In this document: piece after piece, positions 53,724 through 62,886 of the stretch
Numbering within the stretch: position 1 is the stretch's first letter
Layout: every line of letters starts with the position of its first letter
Source of the DNA: Enhydrobacter sp.
GTDB taxonomy: Bacteria > Pseudomonadota > Alphaproteobacteria > Reyranellales > Reyranellaceae
Assembly (NCBI GenBank): GCA_026126105.1
Contig: JAHCJV010000014.1
Location: 1 to 64,000, forward strand
Direction: 5' to 3'
DNA: 64,000 nt
The notes under the pieces: generated by a model
What the model was told of the DNA's origin: nothing
The model's database searches: none
The model's input: the letters and a program-made list of their open reading frames with translations, nothing else
Program-made: the position numbers and the translations under genes

Positions 53724-55102
53724 CGGGCCGCTTCCATCGCTTCGGCATGGATCATTCGCGCATACCAGTGCGCGGAAGCCTTCGGAATGCGCCGCTGTGT
53801 GGCGAAATCCACGTAGACCAGCCCGAACCGGTTCTCGTAGCCCGCCCCCCATTCGAAGTTGTCGAGCAGCGACCACACGAAGTAGCCCCGCACATCGGCA
53901 CCAGCCGAGACCGCTTCGCGAAGGGCGCCGCCGTAGATTCGCAGGTACGAAATTCGTTCGAGATCGATCACTTCGCCCGCTTCGTTCGGCTTCTCGTTGG
54001 CTCCCGCACCATTTTCGGTGACGTAGATCGGCAAACGATACCGCCTATGAACGTCGAGCAAGACATCCCGAAAGGCGGCCGGATCCACCTGCCAGCCAAT
54101 CGGCGAGCGGCGTACGTTGGGGGGCGCGTCCGCCCAGGCGAACCCCAGCGGCGCCTTGGAGTCGGCCCGTGCATAGATCGGCGAATAGTGATTGAGCCCG
54201 AACCAGTCGACCGGGCGCCGGATGCGGTCGAGGTCGCCGGACTGCATCGCGGACTCCATCAGGGGTGCCAACGCCGTCGGATATGTTCCGAGCAGCTGCG
54301 GTTCGGGAAAGGCCCTGTTCCAATAGGCGTCGAGCAGACGCGCCGCGGCGGCGTCCCCAGGAGTGGCATCGACCGGCCGGCTCGGTTGCACATTGTGGAT
54401 GGCGCCGATGACGGACGACGGTGCTGCAGTTCGAATCGCGTCGACGCCGGCGCCATGTGCCAGGTTCACATGATGGATCGCCCGGCACAGCGCCGCCGCA
54501 TCGGTCTGGCCCGGCGGATGCCACGCGAAGCCGTAGCCGAACAGCGTGAACACGGAAGGCTCGTTGAATGTCGCAAAATGCCTTACCCGGTCGCCGTACC
54601 GGCGCGCCACCAGCGCGGCGTAGTCGCCAAACCACCCTCGGATGTCGCGGTTCAGCCAGCCACCCCGCTCCTGCAACGCCTGCGGCAGATCCCAGTGGTA
54701 AAGGCAGAGCCATGGCTGGATCCCGGCGGCCAACAAGCCGTCGATCAGCCGATCGTAGAAAGCGAGGCCCGCTTCGTTCGGCGGACCAAGCCCTGTCGGC
54801 AGCACGCGCGGCCAGGCGACGGAAAAGCGGTAGGCCTGGATGCCAAGCTGGTGCATCAAGGCGATGTCTTCACCGTAGCGATGATAGTGGTCGCAGGCCA
54901 CGTCGCCGGTGTCGCCATTATCGATGTGTCCGGGTACCTTGCAGTACTCGTCCCAGATGCTCGGGCCCCGGCCGTCGACCTGGCTCGCCCCTTCGATCTG
55001 ATAGCTCGACGTGGAGACCCCCCAGACGAAGTCTCGCGGCAGGGCGCGTAAGAGCGCGGCAGGGCCAGTGCCGCAATTGAGCACCTCGTCCTGAATGGTC
55101 AT
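53720..55102 (-). CDS. GH1 beta-glucosidase
   Basis: A 460-residue family 1 glycosidase. The N-terminal DFVWGVSTSSYQIEGA is complete. The acid/base glutamate is in FATFNEPSVF and the nucleophile glutamate in IYVTENGAGA. There is no signal peptide, so it hydrolyses imported beta-glucosides in the cytoplasm. It is second in the ADH-GH1-glk-transporter run. Confidence 0.93.
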   Translation of the reverse strand: MTIQDEVLNCGTGPAALLRALPRDFVWGVSTSSYQIEGASQVDGRGPSIWDEYCKVPGHIDNGDTGDVACDHYHRYGEDIALMHQLGIQAYRFSVAWPRVLPTGLGPPNEAGLAFYDRLIDGLLAAGIQPWLCLYHWDLPQALQERGGWLNRDIRGWFGDYAALVARRYGDRVRHFATFNEPSVFTLFGYGFAWHPPGQTDAAALCRAIHHVNLAHGAGVDAIRTAAPSSVIGAIHNVQPSRPVDATPGDAAAARLLDAYWNRAFPEPQLLGTYPTALAPLMESAMQSGDLDRIRRPVDWFGLNHYSPIYARADSKAPLGFAWADAPPNVRRSPIGWQVDPAAFRDVLLDVHRRYRLPIYVTENGAGANEKPNEAGEVIDLERISYLRIYGGALREAVSAGADVRGYFVWSLLDNFEWGAGYENRFGLVYVDFATQRRIPKASAHWYARMIHAEAMEAAR

Positions 55103-55116
55103 GTGTTTCCTCCCCG

Positions 55117-56190
55117 CTACACGCTGATGGCAACCTTGAGGACACCGTCACGCTGATTGGCAAAAAGCTCGTAGGCTTCCTCGATGCGATCGAGCGTGAA
55201 GCGATGGGTGACCAGTGACTTGAGATCGATGCGGCCAGAAGCGATGACCGACATCAGCCGGCGCATACGCTCCTTGCCGCCGGGGCAGAGTGAGGTGACG
55301 ATCTTGTTGTCGCCGAGCCCTGCCGCAAAGGCATCCAGGGGAATGCGAAGGTCGGTCGAATAGACCCCGAGGCTCGACAGCGTTCCGCCCGGCCTCAGCA
55401 CACGCAATGCGCCCTCGAAGGTCGCCTGCGTGCCCAGCGCCTCGATCGCCACATCGACGCCGCGGCCGTCGGTGAGCCCGAGGATCGCCTGCACGGGATC
55501 CTCCTGCTGGAAGTCGACCACGTGATCGACGCCGAGGGCGCGCGCCATTGTCAGCCGCTCCGGAACGGTGTCGACCGCAATGATCGTGGTAGCTCCCATG
55601 AGGCGGGCGCCCGCCGCCGCGCAGAGGCCGATCGGACCCTGGGCGAAGACGGCGACGGTATCTCCGATCCGCACCCCGCCGCTCTCCGCGCCGGAGAAGC
55701 CGGTGGACATGATGTCGGGACACATCAGTACCTGCTCGTCGGTAAGTCCGTCCGGCACCGGCGCGAGATTCGCCATGGCATCCGGCACCAGCACGAACTC
55801 CGCCTGGCAGCCGTCGATGGTGTTGCCGAAGCGCCAGCCGCCCATCGGCTTGAAGCCGTGGCGCGTGCCCGCACCGTCCTGGGAATACTGTCCGCACAGG
55901 CAGGCGTTGCTATATCCACTGGGCGTGATCGCGCCCGCAATGACGCGCTGGCCTTCCTGAAAGCCGGCGACCGCGGAGCCCAGCTTCTCAATCACACCGA
56001 CGGGCTCGTGACCGATCGTCAATCCTTTGATGACGGGATACTCACCGCGAAGGATGTGGACGTCGGTTCCGCAAATGGTGGTCGTCGTCACGCGCAACAG
56101 CGCGTCGAGAGGACCCACGTCCGGAATAGGCTTGGATTCCAGCACGATCCGACCGGGCTCGACGAACACGGCGGCCTTCATCTTCGGCAT
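55117..56190 (-). CDS. zinc-dependent alcohol dehydrogenase (isopropanol/butanediol type)
   Basis: A 357-residue MDR enzyme. The catalytic zinc site is TTICGTDVHI with TIGHEPVGV, and the cofactor site VAVFAQGPIGLCAAAGA. The loop SNACLCGQYSQDG lacks the four-cysteine structural zinc, as in clostridial-type secondary alcohol dehydrogenases. GGAGTGTGCG precedes the ATG at 56190. It heads a sugar-use operon behind a FixK-type box, consistent with fermentative NADH disposal. Confidence 0.9.
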   Translation of the reverse strand: MPKMKAAVFVEPGRIVLESKPIPDVGPLDALLRVTTTTICGTDVHILRGEYPVIKGLTIGHEPVGVIEKLGSAVAGFQEGQRVIAGAITPSGYSNACLCGQYSQDGAGTRHGFKPMGGWRFGNTIDGCQAEFVLVPDAMANLAPVPDGLTDEQVLMCPDIMSTGFSGAESGGVRIGDTVAVFAQGPIGLCAAAGARLMGATTIIAVDTVPERLTMARALGVDHVVDFQQEDPVQAILGLTDGRGVDVAIEALGTQATFEGALRVLRPGGTLSSLGVYSTDLRIPLDAFAAGLGDNKIVTSLCPGGKERMRRLMSVIASGRIDLKSLVTHRFTLDRIEEAYELFANQRDGVLKVAISV

Positions 56191-56243
56191 CGCACACTCC
56201 TGCATGATTTCAGGAAGCTTAACGGTTGGCGCCTTCGCAGCCC

Positions 56244-56257
56244 TTGACCTGGGTCAA
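56244..56257 (-). promoter_or_regulatory. FNR/FixK box for the ADH-GH1-glk operon
   Basis: TTGACCTGGGTCAA fits TTGA-N6-TCAA exactly. A class II start would be near 56209, giving a 19-base leader carrying the GGAGTG ribosome site of the dehydrogenase gene. The box is just beyond the 3' end of an unrelated gene on the same strand. Confidence 0.7.
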
Positions 56258-56285
56258 GCGACGAACGCGCGGAGCAATAGACTCT

Positions 56286-56900
56286 CTAGCGAGAGACCTG
56301 ATGCTGGTCCGCCGAAGCGCAACGGCGAACCGCGGTGATGGCAGTCGCTCCCCCACGCAGATCGAGAACCAGCTCGGCATCAAACCGGGGCTGGCCTTCC
56401 TCTTCTTCGAGAAGATCGAACCGCAGCACCATGGACTTCCCGAACTGCATCGCATCGAGCAAGGCATCGGAAATCGACGCTGCGGAGATCGACGGTGCCA
56501 AGTCCTGATGTGAATCGGCCACAACGGCGTAGGAGTCGGCAAAGAGCAGCTCTGCCGGAAAGACGCGGCCATCCACGGTGATCTCGACGCCTGGACGCTC
56601 TTTCAGCTGCTCCGGCTCGGCGCCCGCAGGCAACAGAGGGCCGAGCGTGGAAGGGTAGATCTCGAGAACGAGATATCTCCGCTTTCCACTCTCGTTGCAC
56701 ATGAGCACGACGGCATCGATATCGAGATTGCTCTCGTTAGGATCGGCCACGGCATAGCTCGGAGGGTCGACACCCGGCTCCGTCACCCAGGCCTTCCCCG
56801 CCGCGTCCTGAACGCCGGCGGACGCCGTGGCGAGCATCATGCACGCGAGCATCGTGACCAGAGTCAATGTTGCCGCGAAGAGTCTTCTGGAGGTTTGCAT
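56286..56900 (-). CDS. secreted protein of unknown function
   Basis: A 204-residue protein. The signal (LFAATLTLVTMLACMMLATASA) is cut before about GVQDA. The rest is acidic and beta-rich: a lone cysteine in LMCNESGKRRYLVLEIY, then VDGRVFPAELLFADSYAVV. No domain is recognised. It follows the universal stress protein genes by 17 bases on the same strand and so belongs to the stress run. Confidence 0.7.
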   Translation of the reverse strand: MQTSRRLFAATLTLVTMLACMMLATASAGVQDAAGKAWVTEPGVDPPSYAVADPNESNLDIDAVVLMCNESGKRRYLVLEIYPSTLGPLLPAGAEPEQLKERPGVEITVDGRVFPAELLFADSYAVVADSHQDLAPSISAASISDALLDAMQFGKSMVLRFDLLEEEEGQPRFDAELVLDLRGGATAITAVRRCASADQHQVSR

Positions 56901-56917
56901 CGCACTTCTCCGCGCGA

Positions 56918-57751
56918 TCAGTGCGCCATCAATACAGGAACCGTCATGCTTGAAAGCATCGTCCGGCTGACGCCTCCCAGCATCATCTCCCGCAGCCGCG
57001 AATGGCCGTAGAGGCCCATCACGATCAGGTCGACGTCTTCGTCCGCGGCGCGCGACAGGATGGTGTTGCCGACATCGGCATCCGGCGCTACGTCGCGCTG
57101 CACGGTGACCTTGACGCCGTGGCGCGCGAGCCAGGCCGCCGCGTCGGCGCCCGGCTCTTCGCCGTGACCCTCGGGCGTGACCTTCGGTTCGACCACGAGC
57201 ACGATCACCTTCTGCGCCGCCTTCAGGATGGGGAGCGCATCGGTGGCCGCCCGGGCGCTCTCGCGGCTGGCGTTCCAGCACAGCATCACGACTTGGCCGA
57301 CAGGCTTTTCGACACCGATGAACGGTACGACCAGCACCGGCCTCCCGCTCGCAAGGGCGACCGCTTCGGGAACACCTCCGGGCTCGGTCGCGTCATCGAC
57401 CTGCGATTGGCCGACGACGAGGAGGTCGGCGTAGCGACCGCAGACGGCCAACACGTCGTTGAGGCGGCCATCGATTGGACGCCATTCGGTCGGCAGGTGC
57501 TTCCCTTTGAGCGCCTGATCGAACAGCTTGCGGGAAGCAGCCTTGCTTGCGGCGGCTCCTTCCTCATAGGCTTTCAAGAGCGGCGCCATGCTGAACCCGT
57601 CCCCGACAAAGAGGGGAACTCCGAATGGCGGCGTTGCATGGACGCCGACAAGGCTGGCACCGAACCTGTCCGCGAGCTGCGTCGCGACTTCGAGCCGTCG
57701 GGGAGTTGCAGCCCCGGAATCGCACTGGACGATTATCGTCTTGAAACTCAT
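56918..57751 (-). CDS. tandem-domain universal stress protein
   Basis: A 277-residue protein with two Usp domains. The first (SFKTIIVQCDSG...) has a weak nucleotide motif. The second ends in LIVMGLYGHSRLREMMLGGVSRTML, the full GxxGHSRxxxxxxGG-ST ATP-binding motif. Such proteins protect cells during starvation, low oxygen and DNA damage. It lies 16 bases after the next Usp gene, a paralogue. Confidence 0.9.
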   Translation of the reverse strand: MSFKTIIVQCDSGAATPRRLEVATQLADRFGASLVGVHATPPFGVPLFVGDGFSMAPLLKAYEEGAAASKAASRKLFDQALKGKHLPTEWRPIDGRLNDVLAVCGRYADLLVVGQSQVDDATEPGGVPEAVALASGRPVLVVPFIGVEKPVGQVVMLCWNASRESARAATDALPILKAAQKVIVLVVEPKVTPEGHGEEPGADAAAWLARHGVKVTVQRDVAPDADVGNTILSRAADEDVDLIVMGLYGHSRLREMMLGGVSRTMLSSMTVPVLMAH

Positions 57752-57767
57752 TGGTTTCTCCGCGTGC

Positions 57768-58622
57768 TCAATGTGACAGGAAGAGAACAGTCGGCGGCTT
57801 GTGCAGCATGCTCTCGGTCGCGCCGCCAAGAATGAATTCCCTCAGACGCGAATGTCCGTATGCGCCCATCACAAGCAGCTGCGCCCGATGCCCCGACACA
57901 TGGGCACCCAGCACCTCGCCGATCGGACGGCCTGCGGCTTTCACCTCGTCAATCACGCAATCGACGCCGTGAAATGCCAGATGGTGGGCAAGCTCCGCTC
58001 CCGCATGGTCTGATTCCATTGCCTTCTCGCCCGTCACCGTGAGGATTCTCACATGCTTTGCCGTCTGGAGGATCGGGATTGCATCGGCGATCGCCCTCGC
58101 CGCTGCGCGGCTCTTGTCCCAGGCCACGATCACCGTATCGAACGCGGCTCGTGCGGCGGCGCTGTCCGGTACGACGATCGCGGGATGACCCGATTGGAAG
58201 AGGATGGTCTCGACGTTCCATTGCGCGTCGAACTGCGAGACATGCCCTCCGTGCGGCATCGGAAGGATGGTCAGGTCGCGAAGGCGCGAACAAGCGGCCA
58301 GCACGTCGGGAACTTCGTACGGACGACACGTCCTGAGAATGCGTTCGCCGAAAACGCCACGCCTCTTTGCGGCCTCCTCGAATGCCGCGAGCAGCCTCTC
58401 GGCGTCGTGCTCGCTCTTCCGGTATTCCTCACCGACCATGGCGGAAACGTCGAGGAGGACATTGCCGAGAATGCTCTGCGGCACGCGAGGCCTGACGGCG
58501 CACGCGATCGCAGAGACACGCGGTGCTAGTGCCGCTGCGATCTCGACAGCCGAATTCACCGCGTCAACCGATACGCCGGCGGGGTAGATCCTGAGGACGA
58601 CGAGAATGTTACGGAACGACAA
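57768..58622 (-). CDS. tandem-domain universal stress protein
   Basis: A 284-residue two-domain Usp. The C-terminal motif LLVMGAYGHSRLREFILGGATES keeps the ATP-binding pattern; the N-terminal half is degenerate. The start is a TTG with a very strong AGGAGGAGGG ribosome site, so the unusual codon is convincing. It is a paralogue of the downstream gene. Confidence 0.88.
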   Translation of the reverse strand: MSFRNILVVLRIYPAGVSVDAVNSAVEIAAALAPRVSAIACAVRPRVPQSILGNVLLDVSAMVGEEYRKSEHDAERLLAAFEEAAKRRGVFGERILRTCRPYEVPDVLAACSRLRDLTILPMPHGGHVSQFDAQWNVETILFQSGHPAIVVPDSAAARAAFDTVIVAWDKSRAAARAIADAIPILQTAKHVRILTVTGEKAMESDHAGAELAHHLAFHGVDCVIDEVKAAGRPIGEVLGAHVSGHRAQLLVMGAYGHSRLREFILGGATESMLHKPPTVLFLSH

Positions 58623-58658
58623 GGTTCCCTCCTCCTGATCCGCCCTTGGCGTCGTTAT

Positions 58659-59321
58659 CTACAAGCCCACCCGGGTCACCGACAGCGGCACGATGTGCAT
58701 GTGGACTTCGACCGCCTGGATGCCGGGTACGTTCTCCGCCGCCACGCGATAGGCATCGCGCACCAGATCGGAGGGCACGACTCCCCACAGGTGGGCAACG
58801 CCGCCGTTCACCACGACGTCGAGCTGTCGCGCGAGCGACCAGGCGCGCCCCTGGCATGCAGCCGAGACCTCACGTCGAAGGTGCTCGTCACGGCTAGGCG
58901 GCAATTCCTCCCGCCCTCCCCCCGACCCGAGCGAGATCAGTGCGCGCAAGAGATCGATACGGCTGACGATGCCCACGACTGCGCGCTCCCGCAGGATTGG
59001 CACACGCTTGATCCGTCGCTCCGTCATCAGCTTTGCCAGCGCGGCAATCGGCGTATCCTCGTCGGCGGTCACGACGTCGCGCGTCATGACATCGACGACC
59101 TGGCACGATCCTGCGCTAGCGAAGCTGTCCGTGGCGTCATCGCCTTCCGCCGAGCAACGGAGCAGGTCCGCTTCGCTCAAGATGCCGATCATCTGTCCCG
59201 CAGTATCCACCACCGGCATCGCACTGACGTGGCAGTTGACCAGCAACTGAGCGGCCTCCAGAACCGTGGCGTCGGCCGACAGCGACATCACTCCGTCCGA
59301 CATCATATCTCTGGCGTACAT
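58659..59321 (-). CDS. CBS-pair and BON domain protein
   Basis: A 220-residue paralogue of the protein at 50.0-50.7 kb. CBS motifs are in MYARDMMSDGVMSLSADATVLEAAQ and VDVMTRDVVTADEDTPIAALAKLM. The BON part is from about residue 150 (HLRREVSAACQGRAW...VVNGGVAHLWGVVPSDL). It probably senses adenine nucleotides. A small hairpin (59328-59340) overlaps its GGAGAG ribosome site. It lies between the Crp/Fnr regulator and the Usp genes. Confidence 0.9.
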   Translation of the reverse strand: MYARDMMSDGVMSLSADATVLEAAQLLVNCHVSAMPVVDTAGQMIGILSEADLLRCSAEGDDATDSFASAGSCQVVDVMTRDVVTADEDTPIAALAKLMTERRIKRVPILRERAVVGIVSRIDLLRALISLGSGGGREELPPSRDEHLRREVSAACQGRAWSLARQLDVVVNGGVAHLWGVVPSDLVRDAYRVAAENVPGIQAVEVHMHIVPLSVTRVGL

Positions 59322-59347
59322 TGCGGTCTCTCCTCGAGAGGGAGGGA

Positions 59348-60031
59348 TCAGGCGTCGAGGAGCTGAAGGCCCGCCTTGTCAGCCAAAACGATGGTCCGGC
59401 CGGCCTCGGCAAGACGGATCAGTCCGTCGCGCACCATCTGGGTCAGCGTACGGGACACCGTCTCGATGGTGAGGCCGAGATGGTCGGCGATGTCGGTGCG
59501 CTGCATCGGCAGCACCACCTTGTCGGCGCCGGGATGGCGACGCGCCATGTCGAGCAGGAAGCTCGCCATCTTCTCGAGCGCGCTCTTGCGGCCGAGCAGC
59601 ACCATGTGATCGTGCGCACGGTCGAGGTTGGTCAGCATCGCGGCCATGAGCTGCTCGCCGAATGCCGGGTCATCATGCACGAGGCTGGCGAAACGGCTGC
59701 GACGATAGGCAATCACCACCACCTCGTCGACCGCCTCGGCGGTAAAGCGGTGGCGGTCGCCGCTTTCCAGGCCGAATACGTCGCCTGCGAGATGGAATGC
59801 GTCGATCTGTCGACGTCCATCGGCCAACAGCTTGCCGGTGCGCACCGTTCCCGAGACCACCTTGTAGAAGTACGTACCAGCGTCACCTTCGGCGAACACC
59901 TCTTCACCGCGGGCGAATCGCTGACGAGCGGCATGCTGTGCCTCATCGGCGCCGCGCGGCAGGGCGGAGACGCCCCGCATGGCAAGGGCGGCGGGAATAC
60001 GTGAGGCGGAGGTGGCGGTGAAAGCTTGCAT
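59348..60031 (-). CDS. Crp/Fnr family regulator, FixK type
   Basis: A 227-residue regulator. The cyclic-nucleotide-like beta roll (FARGEEVFAEGDAGTYFYKVVSG) is followed by a long helix and an HTH with MQRTDIADHLGLTIETVSRTLTQM. The ETVSR recognition helix is that of FNR/FixK proteins that bind TTGA-N6-TCAA. The iron-sulfur cysteines of Fnr are absent, so it does not sense oxygen itself, as in FixK. Boxes of that type lie in this window. It heads a regulator-CBS-Usp-Usp run. Confidence 0.9.
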   Translation of the reverse strand: MQAFTATSASRIPAALAMRGVSALPRGADEAQHAARQRFARGEEVFAEGDAGTYFYKVVSGTVRTGKLLADGRRQIDAFHLAGDVFGLESGDRHRFTAEAVDEVVVIAYRRSRFASLVHDDPAFGEQLMAAMLTNLDRAHDHMVLLGRKSALEKMASFLLDMARRHPGADKVVLPMQRTDIADHLGLTIETVSRTLTQMVRDGLIRLAEAGRTIVLADKAGLQLLDA

Positions 60032-60117
60032 CGTTGTCTCCCATCGAGGCTTGCGCGATGAGGGGTGAATACCGCCGGGTCGGCCGATGCAAAATTCAGG
60101 TCTTCTCCTAAGGGGTT

Positions 60118-62598
60118 CTACCTAGGTGACGAAAGGCGCCGCATCAGCATCAGCGCCAGCCCCAACGCGCCGATTGCCGCGGCGACAATGCTCAAGTCAT
60201 CGATGTGGACGAACCCGAAGCCGAACAGCGCCCGCACCGGAAGCCATGTCACGGAGGCGGCCAGGAGAACGCCTGCCAGCACATGAATGCCGAGCAACAC
60301 GGGATTGCCGCCGGTCAGGAAATCGAAGGGGTTCCCACGAATGGAACGGTTCGCAAGGATTAGGACGAGATTGGCAAACACGAGCGTGAAGAAGGACAGC
60401 GAACGCACGTCCTCCACCGGTAGCCCTCGTTGAACGGCGAGGACGTAGACGCCGGCGACCGTCAGCAAAGCGAGCGTACCTTGCAGAAGGCTCCGCATGA
60501 GCATCTTCGACGAGAATAGCCGGGCGCCAGGCGAACGCGGGGGCCGGCGCATCAGGTCAGGTTCGTCCCGCTCTGCCTCGAAGGCAATCGAGCAGGCCGG
60601 ATCGATGATCAGCTCGAGGAAAGCGATGTGGAGGGGAAAGAGCACCAAGGGCCACCCGGTCAGCAACGGCAGCAACGCCATGCCCGCGATCGGGAGATGG
60701 ACGGCCAGGATATAGCCCATGGCCTTTCGCAGATTATCGTAGATGCGGCGTCCGAGCCGGATGGTGCGGACGATGGAGCCGAAGTCGTCGTCAAGCAGGA
60801 CGATCGAGGCGGCCTCGCGCGCGACGTCGGTTCCGCGACCTCCCATGGCGATGCCGATATCCGCGGCTTTCAGGCTCGGTGCGTCGTTTACGCCATCGCC
60901 GGTCATGGCAACGACCTCTCCGTTGGCCTGCAGCGCCCTCACGATTCGGAGCTTCTGATCGGGCAGGATGCGCGCGAAGACACCAACCTCCTTTACCCGG
61001 AGAGCCAGTTCAGCGTCGGCCATGAGCGCAACATCGGGACCGGCCAGCACGGTATCTTGCGCCAGTCCCGCCGATCGCGCGACCGCCTGCGCCGTTGTCG
61101 GGTAATCGCCGGTGATCATGACCACGCGGATGCCGGCCTCGCGACACTCAGAGATCGCCTTCGGCACCTCCGCGCGCAACGGATCGGCCAAACCGATCAG
61201 CCCCGCCCAATCGAGCCGGAACCCGCGGGGCGTGTCCGGCAGCGCGCCGGACACGTGTACGCCGCCTGCAACCGCCAGCACGCGCACGCCCTGACGAGCC
61301 ATGCCTTCGACCGCTTCGCGCAACCGCGCTGCCAACGCCCTATCCAGCCGGCAAAGCTCGATGATCGCCTCCGGTGCGCCTTTTGCCGCGACGAAGGCGC
61401 TCTCTTCGCCGGGCGCGCGCCACGCTTGGGTCACGGCCAGGAGATCCGGTGCAAGTCCGTAGCTTCGGATCAGAGACCGAGCTTGGGTGGGGCGGGGCGA
61501 CGCCGTCGAAATCGCCTGGTCCATCGGATCGAATCCCTCAGGATTGCTGGCGAGCGCGCCGAGTACCAACAGCTGCCGGGCATCCGTGCCTTCGGCCGGC
61601 AGGAGCTCGACAACCGCCATGCGGTTCTCCGTAAGCGTGCCTGTCTTGTCTGTGCAAAGCACCGTCGCCGAGCCCAAAGCTTCGATCGCCGCTGCGCGGC
61701 GTGTCAGCACGCGCGCTTGCGAGATGCGCCACGCTCCCATTGTCATGAAGACTGCGAGGACGAGGGGGAACTCCTCGGGCAACATCGACATGCCCAGCGC
61801 GATCCCGGCAAGACCGGCATCGAGCCAAGAGCCGCGCAGGGTGCCGTATAGTCCCGCCGCGACCAAAGTCGCGAAGAGCCCTCCGAAAGCGAACACCCGC
61901 ACCAACCGCCTGGTCTCACGCGCCAGCCTTGGCGTAGCCGCGTCGATGGAGGCGAGAGAGTTTCCGATTCGACCGATCTCGGCGCGAGGGCCCGTAGCGA
62001 AGACCTCCGCAATGCCGCTTCCGCGCACCACCAGCGTACCAGAAAAGATCGTCGGCAGATCGTCGCCGCCCGGCGCAGCTGCCTTCTCGTCCTCCGATAT
62101 ACGCGCCCGCTTGGCGACCGCCACGGACTCGCCGGTCAGCAATGATTCGTCGATCAACAGCTGGCTGGAGTCGAGCAGCATGGCGTCGGCCGGAACGCGG
62201 TCACCCTCGCCGACGACCACCAGGTCGCCACGGACCACCTCACGTCCTGGAATGCGCCGACGGGCGCCATCGCGGATCACCAGCGCACGCGGGCTGGTCA
62301 TGGCACGCAAGGCCTCGAGCACACGCTCGCTCCGCATCTCCTGGACGATCGATATCGAGACCGAGAGCGAGGCGAACACAAGAAGGACCACGCCGCCGAG
62401 CAGGTCGCCAATGGCGACATATATGGCGCCGCCCGCCAGCAACAGAGCGAACATGGGTTCGCGCAAGATCTCGAGCGCTATGCGCCACGGAGAGCGCGTG
62501 CCTGCAGCCGGCAAGACATTGGGTCCCTCGGCGGTCAGGCGATGGCGAGCTTCGCTCTCGGCGAGGCCGTGGCGAGTCGAAGGCGTTGGATCGTTCAT
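60118..62598 (-). CDS. P-type cation ATPase, P2-like
   Basis: An 826-residue P-type ATPase. The phosphorylation site is VLCTDKTGTLTENRMAVVE, the actuator loop ESLLTGESVAVAK, the hinge AMTGDGVNDAPSLKAADIG. The N-terminal cation-ATPase domain starts TRHGLAESEARHRLTAEGPN. It resembles Ca2+/PMR1-like and CtpF-type pumps. I use the ATG at 62598, although a GGAGG lies only two bases upstream. The ion is unproven. Confidence 0.9.
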   Translation of the reverse strand: MNDPTPSTRHGLAESEARHRLTAEGPNVLPAAGTRSPWRIALEILREPMFALLLAGGAIYVAIGDLLGGVVLLVFASLSVSISIVQEMRSERVLEALRAMTSPRALVIRDGARRRIPGREVVRGDLVVVGEGDRVPADAMLLDSSQLLIDESLLTGESVAVAKRARISEDEKAAAPGGDDLPTIFSGTLVVRGSGIAEVFATGPRAEIGRIGNSLASIDAATPRLARETRRLVRVFAFGGLFATLVAAGLYGTLRGSWLDAGLAGIALGMSMLPEEFPLVLAVFMTMGAWRISQARVLTRRAAAIEALGSATVLCTDKTGTLTENRMAVVELLPAEGTDARQLLVLGALASNPEGFDPMDQAISTASPRPTQARSLIRSYGLAPDLLAVTQAWRAPGEESAFVAAKGAPEAIIELCRLDRALAARLREAVEGMARQGVRVLAVAGGVHVSGALPDTPRGFRLDWAGLIGLADPLRAEVPKAISECREAGIRVVMITGDYPTTAQAVARSAGLAQDTVLAGPDVALMADAELALRVKEVGVFARILPDQKLRIVRALQANGEVVAMTGDGVNDAPSLKAADIGIAMGGRGTDVAREAASIVLLDDDFGSIVRTIRLGRRIYDNLRKAMGYILAVHLPIAGMALLPLLTGWPLVLFPLHIAFLELIIDPACSIAFEAERDEPDLMRRPPRSPGARLFSSKMLMRSLLQGTLALLTVAGVYVLAVQRGLPVEDVRSLSFFTLVFANLVLILANRSIRGNPFDFLTGGNPVLLGIHVLAGVLLAASVTWLPVRALFGFGFVHIDDLSIVAAAIGALGLALMLMRRLSSPR

Positions 62599-62603
62599 AG
62601 CCT

Positions 62604-62720
62604 CCAATGCCCGCCGTACCCGCCCACGACATTGATCGAAAGCAATCCGGTCGACACCAGCATTGCTGAATCAATCGATGTCGCGGCGCTGCTTTGAGGC
62701 ACCCCAATGCCCGCCGTACC
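62604..62720. repeat. 17-base direct repeat, two copies
   Basis: CCAATGCCCGCCGTACC occurs at 62604-62620 and again at 62704-62720, exactly 100 bases apart. The first copy is directly upstream of the ATPase start. The gap between the ATPase and the receiver gene (62599-62886) otherwise holds nothing recognisable. Confidence 0.55.
62632..62645 (-). promoter_or_regulatory. one-mismatch FixK-type box before the ATPase gene
   Basis: TTGATCGAAAGCAA fits the looser TTG(A/C)-N6-(T/G)CAA pattern known for FixK2. A class II start would fall near 62597, essentially at the ATPase ATG (62598). Confidence 0.4.
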
Positions 62721-62886
62721 GGGAGCCCTCATGCTTCTCCTTCATCCCAAGCTTTGCGGCCCAGAGAGCGCCACTGACAATGAAGCGGCCCTTCGGAGGG
62801 ACGCAAGGCGGTCGTTGGCGCCATATGGCTTGGGACCGACAAACGAGGTGTGGTTTCTTGGTTTGCCGGGCCCACCGATCCCGTGT

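Noticed and set aside
60118..62598. Assigning a specific ion (calcium, or sodium/potassium) to the second P-type ATPase
   Set aside because: The motifs show the general P2-like class, but the membrane ion ligands cannot be compared by eye with enough certainty.
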